Both the position numbers and the translations under genes were made by a program. Positions 54,606 to 63,141 of a stretch of 64,000 bases of DNA are shown here, piece by piece (position 1 is the stretch's first letter; each line of letters opens with the position of its first letter). The notes below the pieces were generated by a model, which had not been told where the DNA came from, ran no database searches, and saw nothing but the letters and a program-made list of their open reading frames with translations. Source of the DNA: Candidatus Pristimantibacillus lignocellulolyticus (GTDB lineage Bacteria > Bacillota > Bacilli > Paenibacillales > Paenibacillaceae); contig CP097899.1 in NCBI GenBank assembly GCA_023639215.1, positions 3,406,001 to 3,470,000 on the forward strand, in the 5' to 3' direction.

Positions 54606-57218
54606 ATGAACCGGTTGGAAGGATTAAGTGAGAAAATATTTTTGGATAGATACGCACGTAAAAATGCAGAGGCTTCAAAAGTAGAAGTTGGTGACACTGT
54701 ACTAGTGCTACTGAAGGATGATCTTGCATTTCCTGTAAAGGAAGCGGGCGAAATATTGTCACGTCAAGGTGATCAAGTTGAAGTGAAAATGCGCAATGGT
54801 GACGTTGTTCAATCCACGATTAGTAAACTTACTCATACGATAGAGAAAACTCCCAAAGAAATGTGGTCAAGACTGGCTGGCGCCATGTCATCTGTTGAAG
54901 CAGAGGACAAGCAAGCAATATGGCAAGAGAGATTTCAATATATATTAGATGATTGGAAATTAGTTCCTGGTGGACGTATTGCTGCTGGAGCAGGGGCAAG
55001 TGAAGAATTAACATTGTTCAACTGTTACGTCATTCCATCACCGAAGGATAGTCGTGGCGGTATTATGTCTACATTAACAGAAATGACAGAGATAATGGCT
55101 CGTGGTGGTGGTGTAGGTATTAATCTATCTTCATTACGTCCGAAAAGAGCAGTCGTTGTTGGTGTCAATGGGTCATCAAGTGGTGCTGTATCTTGGGGTG
55201 GATTGTTCAGTTATACAACTGGATTAATCGAACAAGGTGGTAGTCGCCGCGGTGCATTAATGCTAATGATCAATGATTGGCATCCTGATATAGAAGAATT
55301 TATTACAGTGAAACAGTCGATGGGTAAGATCACGAATGCGAATTTGTCGGTATGTGTGAGTGATGGATTTATGGAAGCAGTTAAACATGATAGTGATTGG
55401 GATCTTGTATTCCCTGATACGACAGAAGATGGATACGATGATCTATGGGCTGGCGATCTAACTGCATGGAAGGCACTAGGTAAGAAAGTAATCATTCATA
55501 AGACGGTTAAAGCACGTGAAGTATGGTCAGCTATTATTGAATCTGCTTGGAAATCAGCTGAACCCGGTGTTGTATTTATGGAACGCTACAATAATATGTC
55601 TAACAGTTGGTACTTTAATCCGATTATTGCTACTAATCCGTGTGGTGAACAAGGATTACCTGCATGGGGAGTATGTAACTTATCTGCTATAAATCTGTCC
55701 AAGTTCTATGATGAAGAGAATGATGATGTTGCTTGGGATGAACTTGCGAAAGTGACGAATTGGTCTGTACGATTCCTTGATAATGTAATCGACAAAACGC
55801 CATATCATTTCCCTGAGAATGAGCTTAATCAGAAGAAAGAACGTCGCATCGGTCTTGGATCAATGGGTCTCGCTGAATTGATGATTAAGCTGAAAGTTCG
55901 TTATGGATCACCGGAATCATTAGTTTTTCTAGATAAATTATATGGTTTTATCGCAAAAGCAGCATATCTAGCTTCAGCTGAAATTGCTGCAGAAAAAGGT
56001 AGCTTTACAGCGTTTGATCGTGAGCTGTATTTGCAAAGCGGATTTATGAAAAACATTATTGCTGAATTCCCAGAAGTACAAGCAGCAATCGAAGCAACAG
56101 GGATGCGAAACGTAACAGTAATTACACAAGCACCAACAGGTAGTACAGGAACAATGGTAGGAACTTCTACAGGAATAGAGCCTTATTTTGCATTCGAATA
56201 TTATCGTCAAAGTCGTCTAGGATTTGATGTGCAGTATGTACCCATTGCTCAGCAATGGATCGATTCTCATCCGAATGAGGATTTACCTGACTACTTCGTA
56301 ACAGCAATGACGCTTACAGCGGAAGATCATATTCGTGTTCAAGCAGCGATTCAACGTTGGGTGGATAGTTCTATTTCCAAAACTGCTAACTGTCCTAATG
56401 ACTTTACAGTTGAGGAAACGGAAAAATTATATGAGATGGCGTATGAGCTAGGTTGCAAAGGGGTAACAATTTACCGTGATGGTAGTCGTGACGTTCAAGT
56501 ATTATCTACCGCACCAAGCAAGGATGAAGCGAAGAAAGAAAAGGTTGTTACAGCAGAGCCTGAGACAGATGCGATTACTAGCTTAGCGAAACAAGCTGTT
56601 TCATTAAATAGTCTTTCTGATGGGCCAATTGGTGCAAGTGGTAAAGTAGTTGCTACTAATAATGAAGATCGTCAATATAAACGTCGTCCACAAGTATTGA
56701 AAGGAGCAACGTATCGCATGAATACGCCACTTGGTATGGCGTACATTACTATTAATGATCTCGATGATGTTCCTTCAGAAATTTTCTTAATCGTTGGTAA
56801 AGCGGGATCAGATGTATTTGCGATGGCAGAAGCGCTAGGCAGAGTTTGCTCATTGTTCTTACGTTATGGCGATCATGGTAATAAAGTTGCGTTACTCATT
56901 AAACATTTGAAAGGGATCGGCGGCACTGGTGCAATAGGATTTGGTAATAATCGAGTAGAATCGATTGCTGATGCAGTGGCGAAGGCATTAGAAATGCATT
57001 TACAAGCAAAAGATGTTGAGCCGGAATATGAACAAATGGAGCTTGCGGGGGAGTTTCTGACAGAGGATCTCGTACCGCATGCTGCCTCAAGTGCTGTGCA
57101 TCAACATGGTGGAGCACATGATGGAATTGATCTTTGTCCGTCTTGTGGATCAGCGTCGTTGATCAATATTGAGGGATGTAAGCAGTGTAGCACATGTGGC
57201 TATAGTAAATGTGGGTGA
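54606..57218 (+). CDS. nrdJ: adenosylcobalamin-dependent ribonucleotide reductase (class II)
   Basis: NrdJ reduces ribonucleotides with a cobalamin-generated thiyl radical and works with or without oxygen. It has 870 residues. Active-site cysteines lie in LFNCYVIPS and NPCGEQGLPAWGVCNLS, and radical-loop segments include ARGGGVGINLSSLRP. A TSCPD-type domain follows (about 690-790), and the C-terminal zinc ribbon (CPSCG ... CSTCGYSKCG) carries the redox cysteines. ATG 54606 follows AGAGGAG by 8 nt; GTG 54597 overlaps that site. It is monocistronic under a predicted NrdR-type promoter. Confidence 0.95.
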   Translation: MNRLEGLSEKIFLDRYARKNAEASKVEVGDTVLVLLKDDLAFPVKEAGEILSRQGDQVEVKMRNGDVVQSTISKLTHTIEKTPKEMWSRLAGAMSSVEAEDKQAIWQERFQYILDDWKLVPGGRIAAGAGASEELTLFNCYVIPSPKDSRGGIMSTLTEMTEIMARGGGVGINLSSLRPKRAVVVGVNGSSSGAVSWGGLFSYTTGLIEQGGSRRGALMLMINDWHPDIEEFITVKQSMGKITNANLSVCVSDGFMEAVKHDSDWDLVFPDTTEDGYDDLWAGDLTAWKALGKKVIIHKTVKAREVWSAIIESAWKSAEPGVVFMERYNNMSNSWYFNPIIATNPCGEQGLPAWGVCNLSAINLSKFYDEENDDVAWDELAKVTNWSVRFLDNVIDKTPYHFPENELNQKKERRIGLGSMGLAELMIKLKVRYGSPESLVFLDKLYGFIAKAAYLASAEIAAEKGSFTAFDRELYLQSGFMKNIIAEFPEVQAAIEATGMRNVTVITQAPTGSTGTMVGTSTGIEPYFAFEYYRQSRLGFDVQYVPIAQQWIDSHPNEDLPDYFVTAMTLTAEDHIRVQAAIQRWVDSSISKTANCPNDFTVEETEKLYEMAYELGCKGVTIYRDGSRDVQVLSTAPSKDEAKKEKVVTAEPETDAITSLAKQAVSLNSLSDGPIGASGKVVATNNEDRQYKRRPQVLKGATYRMNTPLGMAYITINDLDDVPSEIFLIVGKAGSDVFAMAEALGRVCSLFLRYGDHGNKVALLIKHLKGIGGTGAIGFGNNRVESIADAVAKALEMHLQAKDVEPEYEQMELAGEFLTEDLVPHAASSAVHQHGGAHDGIDLCPSCGSASLINIEGCKQCSTCGYSKCG

Positions 57219-58279
57219 GTAGTGTAATGTCTCTTTTTGAGTGAAGTTGTTTGTGATGGATCATGAAAGCTGCCAAAACGTCCACAACTGATGACAAAGG
57301 TGGCTCATGAAAAATGCTAAAATAGCAACGTATTCAACATAATGTATAAATATTCATTATATATTTATTTATGCAATAGGATGAATAATAATTCGCATGT
57401 ATGCTTTACAGATAGAATAAATAATATATTGTTAATCCTGGTCTTTGGTGAAATTGATGGAGAATGATAAAATGATTTTATAACTAAGTTTGCGTCTAGA
57501 AACAAGCGGTCTTTGAGAGGTAGGCTAAACCTTATCTCGATTGATCGCTTGTTTTGTTATATTTGATGCTGACGAAAACAATCAAATAATAATCAAATCT
57601 CATAAAAGGGCAAACACGAAGGTAAATCGTAACATATCTAAGATGACAGGTAAGGTTGGCGAATTAAGCAAGTCCGATAAATCAATGCAACAGCAGTCAT
57701 TCATAAGTTTGAGGACCTTATTAAAAATAAACATAGAAGAAGTTGGAAATAGATTTAAGAAGAGGTAGAATTTTGAATTAGGAACATGTTGAAAGTAAGT
57801 TATAAATGGAAGAAATACAATTAATTGCATATCTAATTGAATATTTAGAGTCTTTCATAATGAAACCAGGATTGGAACTTCATCATGATTCTAGAAATCA
57901 CTTTCTTCAATGAAAAATTAACGAGGTTACGCATGCCTTAAAGTATGTAAGAATGGATGGATATTCTTAAATAAGAAGTCATTATATTGATATTGATATT
58001 GATTCCGTCGAATAGACGGAGTGGTTGAATATTTCATTCACATAGTATCATTATACAGCAAGATGCTCTCTGTACCTTAATGCGGTAAGGATTCAAATTT
58101 TCGTCTACCTAAAAAGTCGAACACTATATGATTGTGTTTGGCTTTTTCTGCTTTGTATGATAGTCTCTCGCGTGGACTAGATACAGTTTTATAAATGTAA
58201 TATCTAATATTTTTCGGAAATATGTGGAAAAAAATAAAAAAATGAAATATCATTATCGTAAAAGGCACAGGAGGATACT
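57219..58279. other. gene-poor stretch with hairpins and decayed coding traces
   Basis: This is about 1 kb without a convincing gene. A hairpin pairing AACAAGCG (57501-57508) with CGCTTGTT, and inner GAGA/TCTC segments, followed by TTGTT looks like a terminator (57500-57557). A second hairpin, AAAAAGTCGAACAC with GTGTTTGGCTTTTT (58111-58147), looks like a bidirectional terminator. Short frames at 57541-57768 and 57806-57913 are Lys/Asn/Ile-rich, lack proper starts or end quickly, and may be remnants of a lost gene. The composition is more AT-rich than the genes to the left, as expected at the border of acquired DNA. Confidence 0.45.
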
Positions 58280-60043
58280 ATGAAGCTTACAAGTTTAATT
58301 GTGGAGAATTTTAGGAATTTTATTAAAACAGATATTAAACTAGCAAATCAAAATGTTATTTTTGGTATGAACGATATGGGTAAAACAAATTTAATGTATG
58401 CTCTTAGATTTTTGTTAGACAGAGATGTACGTAAAAATGGTTTTAGAGAGACTGATTTTTTTAAAAATCAGACTGATAAAGTAATTAAAATAACTCTTAG
58501 TATTGACTTGTCAGATCGTGATTCTAATGATGACTCTAAACATATCATTTCCAAAGTAGGCGGGGCCAGAACAAGTGACGAACTGGATGCCTTCTATTTC
58601 CAAGTAGAAGGCGTGTTTGACATGAGTGAAGGAATAGGGCTTCCTAAATTATTTTGGGGAAATAATTTTGATGAACTTGAGGAGATAGTCCAAGATGGAA
58701 TAATTAATGTTTTGGACAAATTATTTAAAGTGGTCTATATAGATCCAACAATAGATTTAGATGCGATGTTCAAAAAAAATAGAAATAGACTATTTGACCA
58801 AACTAAACTTGATGAAAACGATATTGTTATTTCAAACGAAATAAAGGAGTTAGGAACGCAATTAAATGGAAAAATCAGCAGTATGAATTTAATTCAAGCT
58901 TTTCAAACAACGATTACTGAAGAATACAAAAAATTGAAAACGGAAAATATTAGCATTGAGATGAAATCAGAACTTTCAATTAACGGGTATTTTACGAACT
59001 TAATTCCTTATATTAAGAAGGATAATGACGACAACATATATCCAACATCTGGTGATGGCAGGAAGAAAATATTAGCTTACTCACTGTTAAATCACCTTAT
59101 TAAATCCCAAGAAGGAAATAGAATTATTATATATCTCATTGAAGAGCCTGAAAATAGCTTACATAGGTCCATGCAAATTGCACTATCAAAACAGTTATTT
59201 AACTCAAAAGTATATAACTATTTCTTTTTATCAACGCATTCAGCTGAATTATTATATGAAATGGACAAGGCATCGCTAATTAGGATTTATTCTAAGGGTT
59301 ATACAGAAAGTGAATCATACATTTACCAAGTGGATGACGAGTATAAAAACGTAAAAAAAGAACTTAATAGGTCATTGTCAACAGCCCTTTTTGCTGAAAA
59401 AGTACTCTTAGTAGAAGGACCGTCAGAAAAAGCATTGTTTGAAAAAATATTAGAAGAAGTTCATCCTACATTTGAATTAGATGGTGGTTATATTTTAGAT
59501 GTATACGGAATAAAATTTAGACCATATGTGAAAGTACTTAGGGGGTTAAATATTACTGCGATTGTGAAAACAGATAATGATCTTAAAGCAAAAAAAGGTC
59601 AACCTAAAATCTTTGACTTAATAGGGCTCCAGAGATGTTTAAATCTATTAGATCTTGAATCAGAAGAGTCAGAAGTAGAAAGTCTAGATCCTGTAGAAAT
59701 AGATTACTTCCTTGCTAATGGTAACTGGACGCGTACGATGAAAAATCAAATGATAAAAGATAAAAAATTAGCACTATACACCCAATACAACAATAAAATA
59801 CAACAATTGGTAAATGAAGATATTTATCTTTCGAAACTCGACTTAGAACATGATCTCTTTGATGCTATTGATATACGGATGAAGGAAATACTAGGTTCTG
59901 ATCCTATTAAGTATCTCCAAGACTATAAATTATTGAATATGATAGAATTGACAAACGAGTTAACTAAAGAAGATTGCCTTAAAATAATAAAGCATCCCCT
60001 CTTCAAAGCTTTAAGAAAGTTGGTGCCACATGAACTTGATTGA
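58280..60043 (+). CDS. OLD-family ATPase/TOPRIM nuclease (GajA-like)
   Basis: This is a protein of 587 residues with an N-terminal ABC-type ATPase and a C-terminal TOPRIM nuclease domain. Walker A is FGMNDMGKTNL (residues 28-38), Walker B is IIIYLIEEPENSL (Glu288/Glu289), the switch histidine is His320 in LSTHSAEL, the TOPRIM glutamate is Glu379 in LLVEGPSEKALFE, and the TOPRIM DxD is Asp432/Asp434 (KTDNDL). Length and order match GajA of the Gabija system and class 2 OLD nucleases. AGGAGG is 6 nt before the ATG. The next gene overlaps by 14 bp. Its AT-rich composition and position suggest a horizontally acquired antiphage module. All catalytic residues are intact. Confidence 0.88.
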   Translation: MKLTSLIVENFRNFIKTDIKLANQNVIFGMNDMGKTNLMYALRFLLDRDVRKNGFRETDFFKNQTDKVIKITLSIDLSDRDSNDDSKHIISKVGGARTSDELDAFYFQVEGVFDMSEGIGLPKLFWGNNFDELEEIVQDGIINVLDKLFKVVYIDPTIDLDAMFKKNRNRLFDQTKLDENDIVISNEIKELGTQLNGKISSMNLIQAFQTTITEEYKKLKTENISIEMKSELSINGYFTNLIPYIKKDNDDNIYPTSGDGRKKILAYSLLNHLIKSQEGNRIIIYLIEEPENSLHRSMQIALSKQLFNSKVYNYFFLSTHSAELLYEMDKASLIRIYSKGYTESESYIYQVDDEYKNVKKELNRSLSTALFAEKVLLVEGPSEKALFEKILEEVHPTFELDGGYILDVYGIKFRPYVKVLRGLNITAIVKTDNDLKAKKGQPKIFDLIGLQRCLNLLDLESEESEVESLDPVEIDYFLANGNWTRTMKNQMIKDKKLALYTQYNNKIQQLVNEDIYLSKLDLEHDLFDAIDIRMKEILGSDPIKYLQDYKLLNMIELTNELTKEDCLKIIKHPLFKALRKLVPHELD

Positions 60044-61562
60044 TCAAGAAGCAAGAGATGGTATCTTGACCGATAATGGAAACATAATGGTATCAGCAAG
60101 CGCAGGATCCGGAAAGACAACAATAATGGTAAAGAAGATGGCAATTGAAATTGATAAAATAGCCGATCATCGCACAATTGCTGCAGTTACATTTACTGTT
60201 AAAGCAACGCAGGAAATTAAAAAAAAAGCATCAGGTCAGGTTAATAAACCTTTTGTTGTTATGACAAATGATTCTTTCATTGAACATGAAATAATTCGAC
60301 CGTTTATCAAGGATGCTATCGGTAATGATTATGATAGTAATTACACGATTGAATATGGAAATGATTATAAATTTCAAGATTATGATTCGGGATTGGAACA
60401 ATTAAGAATTAATAAGATTTTAGGTAGTTTTCGAGATATTAAGAAGAACTTTAACTTTAAACTTGCTCTTAATGTTTTAGGATCTTCCGTTGCAGCACAA
60501 GAATATATTAAATCAAAATATGCAATTGTTTTCATCGATGAATACCAAGATTCAGACGAGGATATGCATCGATTCTTTATGTTTTTGAAAAATAAACTTA
60601 ATATTAAGTTGTTTATCGTTGGAGATTCGAAACAAGCAATATATTTATGGAGAGGTGCAAAAGAAAATATCTTTCAATTATTAGTAAATGAAAATTTTAT
60701 AGTGTATGAACTTGTTAAAAATTTTAGATGTCATAAAGAGATTGAAAACTTTGCAAACATCTTTCATAACCCGAACTACTATTATAAAGCAAATGATGAC
60801 GTAAAAAATGTGATTATTAAGGAATACAGTAGTAATAACCGCTCCGGTTTTTCAGGTTTTGTAGATGAGTTCGAAGATTTAGTTGATCAAGAAAAATTAG
60901 ATTTAAAAAAAGAAATCACAATAATTGCAAACATTAATAATGATGCTCAAAGGATAGCTGAGTTATTAATGGAAGCCGGATATGACTTTGTTTTTATTCC
61001 TAAAACACCTATCGAAGATGGACTTCCAAATGGGAATCTATTGTGGGAACTTGCTTTATTTACAAAGAATCCTATTTATTCTATATATGATTTTATTGAA
61101 AAGACTGGGATTGACGAAAGAAGTCAGACTCGAATTGAAGTTTATCAGATTATAAGAGGACTCAAAAATAATGGTAAGTTATCACCAGAAATGGTGAGTT
61201 CAATACTTTCTAACTTAGCGTCATTTTTAGGTATTACTATTAATATCGATGAGTCAGAAAAATTCTACAAGAGTATTAGTGAAGGTAAGTATGAGATGGC
61301 TTTTCAAATAAATGAGAAAAAACATAAAGTAATGACTGTATTCGCTTCAAAAGGCTTGGAATTTGATCAGGTCATCAGTTTTTCTAAATATTATAAAATT
61401 CATGAAAATGAAAATTTGCAAAATCATTATGTATGTATAACAAGGGCGAAAGAAAAATTCATTATGTTTAATGACAATACAAATTATTTTAATTATCTAC
61501 AGGAAGTTGCAATACAAGCTAATATTTTGGATATAAAAAAACTTGTTGAATACAAATTATAA
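60030..61562 (+). CDS. UvrD-like superfamily 1 helicase (GajB-like)
   Basis: This is a compact SF1A helicase of 510 residues, shorter than UvrD (about 720) but close to GajB (about 500). All core motifs are present: Q/I region SASAGSGKTT (Walker A to Lys29/Thr30), II VFIDEYQDSD (Asp170/Glu171), III GDSKQAIYLWRGA, IV NFRCHKEI, V FASKGLEFDQV, and VI YVCITRAKEKF. The ASAGSGKT form of motif I is closer to AddA/UvrD than to the ACPGSGKT-like form I associate with classical GajB, so it may be a separate lineage. ATG 60030 lies inside the end of the nuclease gene, giving translational coupling. Confidence 0.87.
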   Translation: MNLIDQEARDGILTDNGNIMVSASAGSGKTTIMVKKMAIEIDKIADHRTIAAVTFTVKATQEIKKKASGQVNKPFVVMTNDSFIEHEIIRPFIKDAIGNDYDSNYTIEYGNDYKFQDYDSGLEQLRINKILGSFRDIKKNFNFKLALNVLGSSVAAQEYIKSKYAIVFIDEYQDSDEDMHRFFMFLKNKLNIKLFIVGDSKQAIYLWRGAKENIFQLLVNENFIVYELVKNFRCHKEIENFANIFHNPNYYYKANDDVKNVIIKEYSSNNRSGFSGFVDEFEDLVDQEKLDLKKEITIIANINNDAQRIAELLMEAGYDFVFIPKTPIEDGLPNGNLLWELALFTKNPIYSIYDFIEKTGIDERSQTRIEVYQIIRGLKNNGKLSPEMVSSILSNLASFLGITINIDESEKFYKSISEGKYEMAFQINEKKHKVMTVFASKGLEFDQVISFSKYYKIHENENLQNHYVCITRAKEKFIMFNDNTNYFNYLQEVAIQANILDIKKLVEYKL

Positions 61563-61564
61563 TA

Positions 61565-62533
61565 ATGGAGGAGAATATTATTCTTATAAATAAACTGAAG
61601 ATTCACGAAGAGTTTGTAGGCTTTTATTTGTTGAAAGAACTTGAGATAAAACAAACCAATACCATCCCTGCAAAAGACTATTTTGATATTGTACTTTTGG
61701 ATTCAAGTGGTGAAATTTCGGCAAAGTATTGGGATGTGACCGCACAAGAAAAAGAAGACATTTTTCCTATGGAGTTAGTCAAGATTCAAGGGATCGTTCA
61801 AACTTACAGGGAAAAACTTCAAGTAAAAGTTACTAAAATTCGCAAAGCAGGAGATGACGATGGTATTTCTTTAACGGATTTCGTAAAATCGGCACCCATA
61901 CGTTCGATTGACCTAGTACATACAATTAAGAATACAGTTAACGGAATCATTGATCGGGATATTAAAACTATAGTATTACATTGCGTTACAAAAGTTGAAG
62001 ATAAGCTGATGGAATATCCAGCAGCTAAAACTCATCATCACGCATATTTTGCCGGGCTAGCATATCATATTGTCCGCATGTTAGAAATCGGGGATTTCAT
62101 TTGTAAGCAACGACCCTTCTTAAATGACGACTTAATCAAAGCGGGAATAATTCTTCATGACATTGCTAAGCCTGAAGAAATGAATGCACAATTAGGTATT
62201 GTTACAGAATACAGTAATCAAGGGAAGCTTATTGGGCATATTGTTATGGCATCAAATTGGATTGTTGAAGCGGCTATAAAATATGACATTTCACTTGATT
62301 CTAATCAAGTACTCGCTTTACAGCACTTAGTTCTCTCCCATCATAATTTAGGGGAGTGGGGAAGTCCTGTGCAGCCTCAAATGGCTGAAGCAGTTGCACT
62401 TCATTATATTGATGTACTAGATGCTAAGTTACAAATGGTTGAAGATGTCTTAGACACCACATCCGAATCTGAGTTATGGACTCCTATAATCAGAGGTCTA
62501 GAGAATAAATCAATATTTCGTTTAAAACTTTAA
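61565..62533 (+). CDS. YhaM-like 3'-5' exoribonuclease (OB-fold plus HD domain)
   Basis: This is a protein of 322 residues that matches YhaM (about 314 residues) in layout. An N-terminal OB fold (about 15-95: FDIVLLDSSGEISAKYWD, VKIQGIVQTYREKLQVKV) is followed by a catalytic HD domain with THHHAYFAGLAYHIV, IILHDIAKPEE (His198/Asp199), LIGHIVMAS, LQHLVLSHHNLGEWGSP and HYIDVLDAKL. YhaM family enzymes degrade single-stranded RNA or DNA 3' to 5'. It starts 2 bp after the helicase stop. GGAGGAG lies inside the start of the frame (61567-61573), so either ATG 61565 is used by coupling or a rare ATT at 61580 is the true start. It is operonic with the nuclease and helicase, not with yhaO-yhaN. Confidence 0.88.
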   Translation: MEENIILINKLKIHEEFVGFYLLKELEIKQTNTIPAKDYFDIVLLDSSGEISAKYWDVTAQEKEDIFPMELVKIQGIVQTYREKLQVKVTKIRKAGDDDGISLTDFVKSAPIRSIDLVHTIKNTVNGIIDRDIKTIVLHCVTKVEDKLMEYPAAKTHHHAYFAGLAYHIVRMLEIGDFICKQRPFLNDDLIKAGIILHDIAKPEEMNAQLGIVTEYSNQGKLIGHIVMASNWIVEAAIKYDISLDSNQVLALQHLVLSHHNLGEWGSPVQPQMAEAVALHYIDVLDAKLQMVEDVLDTTSESELWTPIIRGLENKSIFRLKL

Positions 62534-62613
62534 ATTACAAATACACAATAGCGTAGTTTAGAGATAATTGAAATTTAGGTTTTGATAAATGGATGATGAA
62601 ACCAATTGTTTTA

Positions 62614-62660
62614 AATAAAAGCTTGACTGCCGTTAAAGTTCGGTCGTCAAGCTTTTATTG
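62614..62660 (+). terminator. terminator of the nuclease-helicase-YhaM operon
   Basis: A 14-bp perfect stem, AATAAAAGCTTGAC (62614-62627) with GTCAAGCTTTTATT (62646-62659), is extended by CCG/CGG near the loop. T-rich ends on both sides allow bidirectional action. Confidence 0.85.
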
Positions 62661-63048
62661 TTAGAGGCACATCGTATAAGGTTTGTGCATACTGAGCACT
62701 CCACACAGGTGGAGTCGGTAATATTGATGATTCGAAAATGAGATGTGACTACTGTTCAAAATATAAGTGTTGTCGGTTGAGAAGCAGTGTCTAAGATCCG
62801 CATTTACCTGTTTGGAGATGCTAATGATGCTTCGCACGATTGTTTGAAGGATGTGGTTCGTCTAGAGAGCGTCATAATTCATTTCAAGCTGCAAGCCAAT
62901 TTGTTCATTTGTACGTTGGGTGTGGATTTAGTAATTCAATGGGTGCTGCGATACTGATTGTGTGAGAATATTGACTTTGCTATTTATGGGGCATTTTTTT
63001 AAAAAAATTTGGAGATTTTCTAGTAATTCGTGTTGGAATAGACTATCG
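62661..63048. other. intergenic stretch without recognised gene
   Basis: All frames are interrupted. A small hairpin, ACTCCACACAGGTGGAGT (62698-62715), is the only clear structure. No transposase or RNA gene is recognised. Confidence 0.4.
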
Positions 63049-63077
63049 TTGATATAGGTTACTTAACCTATCATCAA
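63049..63077. promoter_or_regulatory. inverted repeat upstream of the last gene
   Basis: TTGAT-ATAGGTT (63049-63060) faces AACCTAT-C-ATCAA (63065-63077): a 12-bp dyad with one bulged base and a four-base centre. It lies 65 bp before the ATG of the partial gene and has no T-run, so it fits an operator or leader hairpin better than a terminator. Confidence 0.5.
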
Positions 63078-63141
63078 TGTTTTATTAAAATTATTATTAT
63101 GTTAATAGAGTTAGGAGAGGGAGAAAATCATAGATCTGAAC

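Noticed and set aside
57541..57768. 75-codon frame upstream of the nuclease gene
   Set aside because: It begins inside a terminator-like hairpin, has no ribosome binding site and no recognisable domain; kept only as a possible gene remnant.
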